From: Aphodovivens avicola
GTDB lineage: Bacteria > Actinomycetota > Coriobacteriia > Coriobacteriales > Eggerthellaceae
Direction: 5' to 3'
NCBI GenBank assembly: GCA_018712515.1
Contig: DVGW01000022.1
Coordinates: 90,839 to 154,838 of the forward strand
Length of the DNA: 64,000 nucleotides
The translations under genes and the position numbers were made by a program. The first letter of the stretch is position 1, and each line of letters starts with the position of its first letter. Positions 8,880-18,059 of this stretch are shown here, piece after piece. A model generated the notes under the pieces. It did not search any database. It saw only the letters and a list, made by a program, of their open reading frames with translations, and had not been told where the DNA came from.

Positions 8880-9734
8880 TTATTCGACGGGATCTTGGGT
8901 GACGAAGCACAGGCCGACGCAATCGGGGCCCAGGTGCGCTCCGATCGTGGGGCCGATCTGGATGTCGCGCGTGGTGGCGCGGTCGATTCCGAAGCGCTCG
9001 CAGAAATCGGAGGCGAACTCCTCGACGATCTCCATCCCGAGCGAGTACACGAACGTGATCTGCCAAGCGGGATCGAAGGGGTGGTTCTCGAACTCCTGGC
9101 GCAGGCGCTTCTCGCCGGCGTGGCGTCCACGCGCCTTGCCGATCGGCGCCACCGCGCCGTCGCTGACGGCGACGACGGGCTTGATGCTCAAAAGGTCGCC
9201 CACCTTGGCCAGGCCCGAGGGGATGCGTCCGCCGCGGCGCAGGTACTCCAGCTTGTCGAGCACGCCGCAGATGCGGATATGGTCGCGGAGGTACTCGAGG
9301 CGAGGCAGGATCTCCGCCGGCGTCTTGCCCTCGTCGCGCAGCCGCGCGGCCTCCTCGACCAGCAGGCGCTGCGAGGCGATCGCGTGGCGCGTGTCCATGA
9401 TGGTGATGCGGTCCTCCCATCCGGAAAGCCCCGCGGCGATCCGCGCCGACTCGATGGTGCCGGACAGCGCGCCGGAAAGGCAGATCACGAGCACGTCCTC
9501 GTCCGACGCGCGCGCCTCCTCGTAAAGCGCCAGGTAGGCGTCGGGAGAGGGCTGGCTGGTGGTGGGGAAGTCGTCGCGTTCGGCGAGCATCGTGTAGAAG
9601 CGGTCGAACATCTCATGCGTGTTCCGGTCGAAATGCTCGCCACCCAGCATGATGTCGAGCTGCACCAGGCGTACGTCGAGCGCTTCCGCCTCGCTTTGGA
9701 GGATGTCGGACGCCGAATCGGTGATGATCATCAT
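8880..9734 (-). CDS. DegV family fatty-acid-binding protein
   Basis: A 284-residue DegV/FakB-type protein. ITDSASD at the N-terminus and the LSGALSGT motif bind the fatty acid carboxylate. The C-terminal domain contains VYSLG and IGPTIGAHLGPDCVG. FakB-type proteins present fatty acids to the kinase FakA for phosphorylation; no fakA is in view. I chose the ATG at 9734 because GAGG lies 6 bases upstream. An upstream in-frame ATG at 9752 has no ribosome site. Confidence 0.87.
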   Translation of the reverse strand: MMIITDSASDILQSEAEALDVRLVQLDIMLGGEHFDRNTHEMFDRFYTMLAERDDFPTTSQPSPDAYLALYEEARASDEDVLVICLSGALSGTIESARIAAGLSGWEDRITIMDTRHAIASQRLLVEEAARLRDEGKTPAEILPRLEYLRDHIRICGVLDKLEYLRRGGRIPSGLAKVGDLLSIKPVVAVSDGAVAPIGKARGRHAGEKRLRQEFENHPFDPAWQITFVYSLGMEIVEEFASDFCERFGIDRATTRDIQIGPTIGAHLGPDCVGLCFVTQDPVE

Positions 9735-10027
9735 GGGATGCCTCGCTGCCATGTCGTGTTGAGGGGTTGGCCAGTCATCCGAGAACGATCGGGTGGCTAG
9801 GTGAACAGTAATGATAGCACCGCGGTTGGGACGGATGCGCGCTTTAAGGCTGAATCCCGAAGTGGCTGAGTGCCTTCTCCGGCGATTTGGCTCCGGCTGT
9901 CCCGTATCGCCTCCGCGCCGCCTCCGTGCGCCGCGGCGATGGCGTATACTCGCCGGAGGCGCAAGCGACGCAGCTGCGCCGCTCGGAATGCGCGCACGAC
10001 GACGATTGCGCGCCGAAGGAGGAGACC

Positions 10028-10981
10028 ATGTCCGATACCGTCAACGCAACGCCGGGCGCCGACGCCGTCCTCGACATCGCCGTCATCGGCGCGGGCCCCG
10101 CCGGCCTGACCGCCGGCCTGTACGCCGCGCGCGCCGGCATGGATGTGGCGGTGTTCGAGCGCACTGCCCCGGGCGGCCAGCTCGCCCAGACCGACCAGCT
10201 GGAGAACTACCCGGGATTCCCCGAGGGCACCGAGGGGTTCGCGCTCGCGTACTCGATGAAGCAGCAGGCGGACCGCTTCGGCGTCAAGAACTTCAGCGAG
10301 GACGTCACCGCGGTCGACTTCGCCGCCGATCCCAAGATCCTGACCACCCCGTTCGGCGAGCATAGGGCACGCGCCGTCATCGTCGCCACGGGCGCCCGTC
10401 CGCGCAAGCTCGGCATCCCCGAGGAGGAGGCCCTGGCGGGGCGCGGCGTGTCCTACTGCGCCACCTGCGACGGCAACTTCTTCCGCGGCAAGACGGTCGC
10501 GGTGGTCGGCGGCGGCAACACCGCTGCGGCGGACGCGCTCTACCTGGCGCGCATCTGCGAGAAGGTCTACCTGATCCACCGGCGCGACCAGCTGCGCGCG
10601 ACGGCCGTCTACCATCAGCGCCTTGCCGACCTGCCCAACGTCGAGTTCGTGTGGAACTCCACGGTCACGTCGCTTTCGGCCAACGAGATGGGCGCGCTCG
10701 CGGCGGCGACGGTGCGCGACAAGGTCACCGGCGAGGAGCGCGTGCTTGAGGTGTCCGGCCTGTTCGTCGCGGTCGGCACGCTTCCCAACACCGAGTTTCT
10801 GCAAGGGGCGCTCGACGTCGACGAGGCGGGCTACATCCTGACCGACGAGAACGGCGCGACGAGCGCCGCCGGCGTCTGGGCGGCGGGCGACGTACGCAGG
10901 AAGGCGCTGCGCCAGGTGGTCACGGCCGTTTCCGACGGCGCCGTGTGCGCCGAGCAGGCTGCCGAGCACCTCTCCTTGTAG
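10028..10981 (+). CDS. trxB: Thioredoxin-disulfide reductase
   Basis: A 317-residue flavoprotein. The FAD-binding GAGPAGLTAG lies near residues 21-30, the redox-active CATC at Cys144/Cys147, the NADPH-binding GGGNTAAADA follows, and the C-terminal GVWAAGDV motif is present. AAGGAGG directly precedes the start. It passes electrons from NADPH to thioredoxin. A TATACT -10-like box lies at 9945-9950, but no clear -35 is visible. Confidence 0.92.
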   Translation: MSDTVNATPGADAVLDIAVIGAGPAGLTAGLYAARAGMDVAVFERTAPGGQLAQTDQLENYPGFPEGTEGFALAYSMKQQADRFGVKNFSEDVTAVDFAADPKILTTPFGEHRARAVIVATGARPRKLGIPEEEALAGRGVSYCATCDGNFFRGKTVAVVGGGNTAAADALYLARICEKVYLIHRRDQLRATAVYHQRLADLPNVEFVWNSTVTSLSANEMGALAAATVRDKVTGEERVLEVSGLFVAVGTLPNTEFLQGALDVDEAGYILTDENGATSAAGVWAAGDVRRKALRQVVTAVSDGAVCAEQAAEHLSL

Positions 10982-11084
10982 CTTGCATCGTCTGATATAC
11001 TTGAAAGTTGCGAAATCTCGCGGCGCTCGACTGCGCCCTGAACCGATACGACGTTGCGGACAAGTAAGGATGCGTGCCTGAACT

Positions 11085-12158
<1,074 letters not shown>

Positions 12159-12175
12159 CGAGAGCGATGGGGGAC

Positions 12176-12299
12176 GGTGCCGCGGCGTCGTCGAAAGGGC
12201 ACGTGCTCAAACAGGTCCTGAGCTCGCACGAACCGTCCACTGGACGGTTCGGCTCGTGCGGATACTGCGCGCGAGCCCTTTCGACGCCACCGTGGCACC
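12176..12299 (+). other. Large structured inverted repeat between prfA and prmC
   Basis: A long hairpin about 124 bases long. Outer arms GGTGCC...TCGTCGAAAGGGC (12176-12200) pair with GCCCTTTCGACG...GGCACC (12274-12299). The apex is a nested stem, GCACGA/TCGTGC around ACCGTCC-ACT-GGACGGT near 12226-12259. It lies just after the prfA stop and before a normal terminator. It could be an RNA structure protecting the prfA mRNA or a small repeat element. Confidence 0.6.
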
Positions 12300-12325
12300 T
12301 CTCCTTTCTTGCATATCAACCATAC

Positions 12326-12361
12326 GCGCGAAGCTCGCCTAAGGGGCTTCGCGCTTTTTTT
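12326..12361 (+). terminator. Rho-independent terminator downstream of prfA
   Basis: A 9-bp stem (GCGCGAAGC at 12326-12334 with GCTTCGCGC at 12346-12354) followed by seven T residues. It ends 24 bases before the prmC start, so prmC needs read-through or a very short leader. Confidence 0.85.
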
Positions 12362-12384
12362 CTATGCGAAGGAGTGGCAGCGCG

Positions 12385-13563
12385 GTGAGTCAGGAAGATA
12401 GGAACAACGACGTCTGGACGGTTAGGCGGGCGTTGGGTTGGACGTGCGGGTATTTGGAGCGGAAGGGGGATGGGAATCCTCGGGTTTCGTCTGAGTGGCT
12501 GCTGTCCGAGGCGTGCGGGTTGTCGCGCATCGATCTGTACATGAATCCCGATCGGCCTCTTGAGCGGGATGAGCTCGATACGCTCCATGACTACGTTCTG
12601 CGCCGCGGCAAGGGGGAGCCGCTGCAGTACATCACGGGGGAGGCGCCGTTTCGGTATCTGACCGTCAAGGTGCGCCCCGGCGTCTTGATCCCGCGCCCCG
12701 AGACCGAGGTTCTGGTGAGCGAGGCGTTGGCGTGCCTGCCGCCTGCCGCCAAGCGCGAGGCGGCGTGGAACGCCGAGGCGTCCGCGCAGGAGGCCGCCGC
12801 CGTGGCGGAGCTCAAGGCGCGCATCGAGCAGGCGCGCGCCGCCGAGGCAGCGGAGCAGCGTCTTGCGGCGGGGGCGGATGGCGGAGAGAATGCCGGCGCG
12901 TTTTCGGCGGAGGCCGCTGCAGACGATGGCGAAGAGGCGCCGCGCGGCGCCTCTTCCGACGCATCGCCTGCTGCTTTTCGCGAGGGTGTCGATGCCCCGG
13001 CTGGCTCGGCGGACTCGCAAGAGGCTTCCGGCCCTGAGGGCGATCCGTTCCTTCTCGTCGCCGACATCTGCACGGGATCCGGCTGCATAGCCTGCTCCAT
13101 CGCGTCGGAGCGTCCCGACACGCGCGTGATCGCGGTCGATCTGGCGCCTGAGGCGGTTGCGCTCGCGCGCGAGAACGCCGAGGCGCTGGGGCTTTCGGAC
13201 CGGGTCAAGGTCATCTCCGGCGATCTCGGCTCGTCGATCCCCGAGCGCTATCTCGGCAGGTTCGACCTGATCGTCTCCAATCCGCCCTACGTTCCCACCG
13301 CGGTGCTCGACGACATCCCGCATGAGGTGTCGGCGTTCGAACCGGCGCTCGCCCTCGACGGCGGCGCGGACGGGCTCGATCTGTTCCGACGTATGGCGCC
13401 TTGGGCGCATCGTGCGCTGAAAGCGGGCGGCGCGTTCGCCTGCGAGCTTCATGAAACGCACCTGGAGGAAGCCGCCGCCATCGCGCGCGGGGCAGGGTTC
13501 GCGGAGGCGCGCATCGTGCGCGACCTGGCCGATCGTCCGCGCGTCCTCGTCTGCCGCGCCTAA
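12385..13563 (+). CDS. prmC: Peptide chain release factor N5-glutamine methyltransferase
   Basis: PrmC/HemK methylates the GGQ glutamine of release factors. The protein has the N-terminal helical domain (residues 1-105, ending VRPGVLIPRPETEVL), the SAM-binding VADICTGSGCIA, and the catalytic NPPY coded near 13286. Between them lies an extra segment of about 100 residues, almost all Ala, Glu, Gly and Ser (coded about 12750-13045), absent from typical PrmC of about 280 residues. The GTG at 12385 is chosen for AAGGAG about 10 bases upstream. An in-frame ATG at 12364 abuts the terminator. Confidence 0.88.
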   Translation: MSQEDRNNDVWTVRRALGWTCGYLERKGDGNPRVSSEWLLSEACGLSRIDLYMNPDRPLERDELDTLHDYVLRRGKGEPLQYITGEAPFRYLTVKVRPGVLIPRPETEVLVSEALACLPPAAKREAAWNAEASAQEAAAVAELKARIEQARAAEAAEQRLAAGADGGENAGAFSAEAAADDGEEAPRGASSDASPAAFREGVDAPAGSADSQEASGPEGDPFLLVADICTGSGCIACSIASERPDTRVIAVDLAPEAVALARENAEALGLSDRVKVISGDLGSSIPERYLGRFDLIVSNPPYVPTAVLDDIPHEVSAFEPALALDGGADGLDLFRRMAPWAHRALKAGGAFACELHETHLEEAAAIARGAGFAEARIVRDLADRPRVLVCRA

Positions 13564-13781
13564 GGGTTTTGAACGGACGGCGTCCTCGCGTCGTTTCGGC
13601 CCTTGTTGCATCGGCTCAGTAGCTTCGCTTCCCGCTCCGTGTCGGGCATGCTCGGCGTTGCCTGCTGCCAGCTTCTGCGCGCATGGCGGACGGCATCTTG
13701 CCGTCCATCGACTCCCGCTACGCCAGCGTGCGTGCCGGCTTCCGCCCTGTCGGCGACTTGTGCCGTATGGGCCCTTCCTCG
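13564..13781. other. Intergenic region between convergent genes
   Basis: No gene is supported here. An 8-bp hairpin (GGACGGCA-TCT-TGCCGTCC near 13687-13705) without a T-tract may act as a bidirectional stop between prmC and the convergent DUF3825 gene. Confidence 0.4.
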
Positions 13782-15383
13782 TCAGCGCCTTGCGTCGGAT
13801 TCCGGGTTCGCGGTCGTCAGCCAGTCACTGTCGGGGCGGCAGATGATGCGTGCGTTGGTGTAGGCCTGCCGTATCGTCAGTATGGTCTGCCCCTGGTAGT
13901 TCCCCGAGGGCATGAGCTGGACCACCAGCGCGGCATCCGCCCCGCCGCTTTGCTGCAGGTCCAGCGGCAGAAGCAGGCTCATCGCATCGCCGCGCGGATA
14001 GTACGAGGGGATGGCGGTCTTGAAATTCCACCTCACGCGGCGCCGCGCGGTCTCGATCGCATCCTCCAGTCCCGAGCGCAGCCTTCTGAACAGCCGGGCG
14101 TCTCCGTCCACGGTCCCGCTCAGCTTTGCGAAGAGGCGTGAGCGTTCATCGCGGTCGCTCGCCCTGCGCGCCTCTTCGAGGATGCGGCTGGCGACGGGGT
14201 CGGCTCCGAGCTCCTCCTCCAAAAAGCCGATCGGCAAGCGCTCGATGTTGTCCAAGATCACATGATCGAAATCGGTGATGAGCTCCTTGCCGAGGTCGAA
14301 GAGCATGTCCTCCTTGCGTGCGAAGTACGATGCCGGCTCCGGCAGCGGGTTGAACAGGCTCACGAGCCGTTTTCCCAATCCGCGCGCGCCCGCGGTGGCG
14401 AAACCGGCGAACTCCCAGGGGATCGCGCCGGTCGAGGGCTCGAAGCAGGCGAAGATGTCGTCGTAGCGGTCGTTGACGAGTCCCGTGTTGAACGCCGCGA
14501 GCGACCCGTCTGAGGCGATGGCGATCTTGCCCTCCTTGCTCAACCGGTAGAACGTCGTGCATATGTAGCTGTGGAGGATCGCGTTGCGCGGCTTCTCTCC
14601 ATCCTCGGCCCCGAAATCCCATCGCTCGTCGAGGGCGATGTCGGCAAGCTCCTGGAGGAACGCATCCCAGCTGCCGAGCCACGCGAACCGCTCGAGCGCC
14701 TTGGACGGCGCGTCATGCGCGGTGCGCCGGGGTTTCACGAAGTCGTTGACGTAGGAGACGAACCAGGGAAGCAGATCCGTCCGGGTGGCGGCTTGGCGCT
14801 TGAGCGAGACCTCGAGCGGGGTCACGCCGTCGGCGCGCAGCGCGGGGATGGGGAAGACGAGCTTTCCCTCGTAGCAGCGCACGGCGCCCGCCTTGCGCGA
14901 CGCGCGCCAGCCAGCGGACAGCACGTCGAGCGCGCGGCGGTCCGGTCGGGCGGCATGGATCTCGTTGAGCCGCTGGCGCGGCGCGAAGCAGAACCGCGCG
15001 AACTCGTCGCCGGTGAGGGCGAGGAGATCGTCCGGCGCCGGTGCTTCCGCGTATTCGGGTGTGGCGGCCATCAGGGCCGCCGCGCGGTCCGCCTCGAGGG
15101 CGAGATCGGAGGCGGCTTCGGGGTCGATGGCGGTCGCGGAGTCGAGGCGCCCGTCGTCGAGCTTCCTTTCAAGGTCGGGCCTCCCCTCAAGGCCGGGGCG
15201 GAACGTTCGGCTGTCGAGCGTTCCTCCGTTCGCCTCCTCCGCCACGGTGCTTCCTGCGCCGTGGCGCACGGGAGGGGTAGCGAGCGTTCTTCCGTTGCAT
15301 CCCTCCGCCACCGCGCCTCCTCGGCCGTAACGGGTGAAAGGGTTTTCCCATCTTGCGGTTTCGTTCATTGTCGGTGTGATCAT
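13782..15383 (-). CDS. DUF3825-like protein of unknown function
   Basis: A 533-residue protein. The first 120 residues are low-complexity with two related stretches (AVAEGCNGRTL and TVAEEANGGTL). The region around FNTGLVNDRYDDIFACFEPS and the C-terminal block with SLLLPLDL resemble the DUF3825 family, sometimes found with RNA-binding LOTUS-type domains. The start follows AAGGAG with 6-base spacing. No catalytic motif is recognised. It is transcribed divergently from purine nucleoside phosphorylase. Confidence 0.6.
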   Translation of the reverse strand: MITPTMNETARWENPFTRYGRGGAVAEGCNGRTLATPPVRHGAGSTVAEEANGGTLDSRTFRPGLEGRPDLERKLDDGRLDSATAIDPEAASDLALEADRAAALMAATPEYAEAPAPDDLLALTGDEFARFCFAPRQRLNEIHAARPDRRALDVLSAGWRASRKAGAVRCYEGKLVFPIPALRADGVTPLEVSLKRQAATRTDLLPWFVSYVNDFVKPRRTAHDAPSKALERFAWLGSWDAFLQELADIALDERWDFGAEDGEKPRNAILHSYICTTFYRLSKEGKIAIASDGSLAAFNTGLVNDRYDDIFACFEPSTGAIPWEFAGFATAGARGLGKRLVSLFNPLPEPASYFARKEDMLFDLGKELITDFDHVILDNIERLPIGFLEEELGADPVASRILEEARRASDRDERSRLFAKLSGTVDGDARLFRRLRSGLEDAIETARRRVRWNFKTAIPSYYPRGDAMSLLLPLDLQQSGGADAALVVQLMPSGNYQGQTILTIRQAYTNARIICRPDSDWLTTANPESDARR

Positions 15384-15618
15384 CTGTCTCTCCTTTTCCT
15401 GCGGTGCCCCCACTATAGGAGGCGCATCGAATGCGCGCCGCAGGGGAGGGAGGGGGAGCGCGGGGGAACCTGCACGCATGCGGTGCGATCGTGCGGACTT
15501 TCCTCTCTCCGAACGCCTCCGATGCCGCTACAATGCATACTGGACATGATCTGATACCTATTCGCCCCACTGCGCAGGTGGTGCGGGCGATCGACGATCT
15601 GAAAGGCGGTTTTCTGCT

Positions 15619-16497
15619 ATGGCCAACGACAACGCTCACGTTTCCATCAACCAGCTCGTCGCGCACCTCGACGAAGCATGCGCCTATCTGCGCTCGCGCC
15701 TAGGTGACAGGAAACCCGAAGTCGGCATCACCCTCGGATCGGGATTGGGGACCGTCGCCGATCGCATCGAGGACCCCCTCTTCATCCCCTATGGCGAGGT
15801 GCCGCATATGAAGTGCTCGACTGTCACCGGGCATGTCGGGCGCTTCGTCGTCGGCGCCCTCGGCGGCAGGCAGGTCATCTGCATGCAGGGCCGTCTGCAT
15901 GGCTACGAGGGCAACACCTCGCAGGAGGTCGCGTTCCCGATCTGGCTCATGAGGGGCATCGGCGTGAACACGCTCATCACCAGCAATGCCGCCGGCGCCA
16001 TCAACGAGAGCTACAACGTCGGCGATCTGTGCCTTATGACCGACCATATCAACTTCACGGGCCGCAACCCGATCGTGGGCGCCGAGCCCGACGCCATCGC
16101 GCCGCGGTTCTTCTCGATGCTGAATTGTTACGACCCCGAGCTCCGCGCGCTCGCGCGCAAGGTCGCCGATGCGGAGGGCATTCCCGTGCAGGAGGGCGTG
16201 TACCTGGGTTTGAAGGGCCCGAGCTTCGAGACGGCGGCGGAGATCCGCGCGTTTCGGATCTGGGGAGCCGACACGGTCGCCATGTCGGTGTGCGAGGAGG
16301 TCATCGCCGCCCGCCATGTCGGCATGCGCGTGCTGGGCGTGTCCCTGATCTCCAACATGGCATGCGGGGTGGGGGACGCCGATCCTTGCAACGATGAGGT
16401 GTTCGAGGTGGCGTTCCGCTCGGCCGGGAACTTCGCGCGCATGGTCGAGGGCGTGCTCGAGCAGCTGCCCCCCTTCGAAGGCGAAGGCGGGGAGTAG
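15619..16497 (+). CDS. Purine-nucleoside phosphorylase
   Basis: A 292-residue trimeric-type PNP. It has the phosphate-binding ITLGSGLGT, GRLHGYEG, TSNAAGAIN, and the nucleoside-site helix FETAAEIRAFRIWGAD followed by MSVCEEVIAARH. It cleaves purine nucleosides with phosphate in the salvage pathway. The following gene begins 2 bases after its stop, so the two are likely cotranscribed. A TACAAT -10-like box lies near 15529 upstream. Confidence 0.9.
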   Translation: MANDNAHVSINQLVAHLDEACAYLRSRLGDRKPEVGITLGSGLGTVADRIEDPLFIPYGEVPHMKCSTVTGHVGRFVVGALGGRQVICMQGRLHGYEGNTSQEVAFPIWLMRGIGVNTLITSNAAGAINESYNVGDLCLMTDHINFTGRNPIVGAEPDAIAPRFFSMLNCYDPELRALARKVADAEGIPVQEGVYLGLKGPSFETAAEIRAFRIWGADTVAMSVCEEVIAARHVGMRVLGVSLISNMACGVGDADPCNDEVFEVAFRSAGNFARMVEGVLEQLPPFEGEGGE

Positions 16498-16498
16498 C

Positions 16499-17038
16499 AT
16501 GGAGGACGTGCGCGCGCGGTCGTTCTCCCCGGGGGAGGCGCTCGAGGATCTTTCCCGTGAGGAGCTCATCGCCTACGCGCGGCTGTGCTCCAAGAACCTG
16601 TTCGCGATCGACGGCACGTGGTTCCAGTCGATCGAGGCCGAACGCGGCATGGACGAGGCGATGCTCCATGACGAGCGCGCCTGGGAGCGCTTCACGGCAA
16701 GCGAGGCGCGTCGGCTCAAAGCGTTTCTCGGTCTGGAAGACGGCTGCGGCCTTGAGGGGCTCGCGCGGGCGCTTCCGCTCAAGTTGACCTCGCCTTGCAA
16801 CGAGACGGAGATCCGCTGGGAAGGGGACGAACTCGTCTTCCGCGTTGTCTTGTGCCGTGTTCAGGCGGCGCGGAGCCGCAAAGGCATGAGCCTCCACCCC
16901 TGCAAGCCCGTGGGCCTCGTCGAGTATGGCGGGTTCGCTAAAGCGCTTGACCCGCGCATCGAGTGCGTCTGCGACAGCTGCTATCCCGACGTCGCCGACG
17001 ACACGTGTGCGTGCGCTTGGCGCTTCCGGATTGGTTAG
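16499..17038 (+). CDS. DUF6125-like cytosolic protein
   Basis: A 179-residue protein with LCSKNLFAIDGTWFQSIEAERGMDEA near the N-terminus, the LxxDGxWF pattern of a family of small cytosolic proteins in anaerobes (DUF6125). The second half has ten Cys including CVCDSCYPD, suggesting metal or Fe-S binding. The function is unknown. It is tightly coupled to the PNP gene. The family name is given from memory. Confidence 0.6.
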   Translation: MEDVRARSFSPGEALEDLSREELIAYARLCSKNLFAIDGTWFQSIEAERGMDEAMLHDERAWERFTASEARRLKAFLGLEDGCGLEGLARALPLKLTSPCNETEIRWEGDELVFRVVLCRVQAARSRKGMSLHPCKPVGLVEYGGFAKALDPRIECVCDSCYPDVADDTCACAWRFRIG

Positions 17039-17050
17039 CGAGGGTGTTTG

Positions 17051-17290
17051 CGGAGGGTCGGCACACGAAATTGCGCCTTGCAGTCCAATTTTGAAGCGTT
17101 TTGCGTAGGCGGTGATCCCACCGAGGGGTGCTACTGGAGTGAGGGAACTCGCTGACCAGGAGTTTCTTTGCGAGGGAGCGATCTATGCAGGAAGGATCGC
17201 GCTTCGAAAGGTGGTCGGCCTACGCAAAACGTCGCATTTTTGGAGCGGGAGCGCTCGTGACGCGCTCGGGGATGGCGATTCGCGTAGGCG
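17051..17290 (+). repeat. 240-base dispersed conserved element, copy A
   Basis: This non-coding block aligns without gaps to the reverse complement of 58705-58944, about 70% identical by hand count. Conserved blocks are CGGAGGGTCGG, GCAGTCCA, GCGTTTTGCGTA, GGAACTCGCTGA, TTTCTTTGC, GTCGCATTTTTGGAGCGG and CGTAGGCG. The ends are conserved and the middle (17191-17220) is variable. In this copy CGTTTTGCGTAGGC (17097-17110) is exactly complementary to GCCTACGCAAAACG (17218-17231). Substitutions do not follow a codon pattern. Confidence 0.72.
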
Positions 17291-17550
17291 GACGCTGAGG
17301 ATCCCGGCAAAGATCCTGGCGGAGCGTCTCGGATAGGGACCGCAATGAAAGGCTCCAGCACATAGTCTTGGTGAACGGCCCGGGCGAAAGATCTTGGCAG
17401 GGATCCTGGCGAAACTTTCCCCGATCAACATCGCTGCGGCCCTTCGATCCGCCATCCGCAGCCGAATCGATCCGCGTAGCCCTTTCCCGCTTCGTTCGAT
17501 GACCCCCTGACCTTACAATGACCCAAAGCAACCGTAAGGAAGGGGCAGCC
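17291..17550. other. Intergenic region with GATC-rich short repeats
   Basis: No gene is seen. Two related stretches, AGGATCCCGGCAAAGATCC near 17299 and AAGATCTTGGCAGGGATCC near 17388, form a degenerate direct repeat. A TTACAAT box just before 17518 may be the -10 of the small gene at 17551. Confidence 0.35.
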
Positions 17551-17733
17551 ATGACCATGAACCCCCACACCACCGCATCCGAGCTTCGGCAGACGACCCG
17601 CCGCGCGCAGGCCGCCGCTAGCTCCCGCGAAGCCGCCGCCAAACCTGCCAAGCGCCTCATCACCCCCGCCGCGCTCTTCGGTGCTGGCTTCATCCTCGCC
17701 GTCTCCCTCATCGCCAAGGCGTTTTACGACTAG
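17551..17733 (+). CDS. Small single-pass membrane protein
   Basis: A 60-residue protein: a basic, Ala-rich N-terminal half (TTRRAQAAASSREAAAKPAKR) followed by one hydrophobic helix, PAALFGAGFILAVSLIAKAF, at the C-terminus. AAGGAAGGGG upstream supports the ATG at 17551. It is probably tail-anchored in the membrane with the basic part inside. The function is unknown. Confidence 0.5.
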   Translation: MTMNPHTTASELRQTTRRAQAAASSREAAAKPAKRLITPAALFGAGFILAVSLIAKAFYD

Positions 17734-17898
17734 GCTGGACGGCGCAGCATTTCGCGCGGTGGTCGACTGCCGTCAAAGCCGTTGCGCCTCACGGCGCTCG
17801 CGCAATCAAACTTTTTCAAAAAAGTGTTTGACGCGACGATTCTTTCCGGTATACTACTTGCTTGCTGACGCGCTGAGAGATCAGAGCGAAGGCGATTC

Positions 17899-17982
<84 letters not shown>

Positions 17983-17990
<8 letters not shown>

Positions 17991-18014
17991 GCGTTAAATG
18001 CTCTGGCCTGTTTT
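17983..18014 (+). terminator. tRNA-Val terminator (phage-supplied)
   Basis: AGGCCAGAGC (17983-17992) pairs with GCTCTGGCCT (18000-18009), followed by GTTTTC. Its first arm lies within the att core; its second differs from the chromosomal version at attR. Confidence 0.85.
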
Positions 18015-18031
18015 CTTTCTCCAGAAAAAGC

Positions 18032-18052
18032 GGGAACACTTCGGGAACACTT
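18032..18052 (+). repeat. Candidate integrase arm-type sites, left
   Basis: Two direct copies of GGGAACACTT at 18032-18041 and 18043-18052, one helical turn apart, between attL and the integrase stop. Matching copies lie near attR at 58406-58427. Confidence 0.65.
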
Positions 18053-18059
18053 TCACGCG

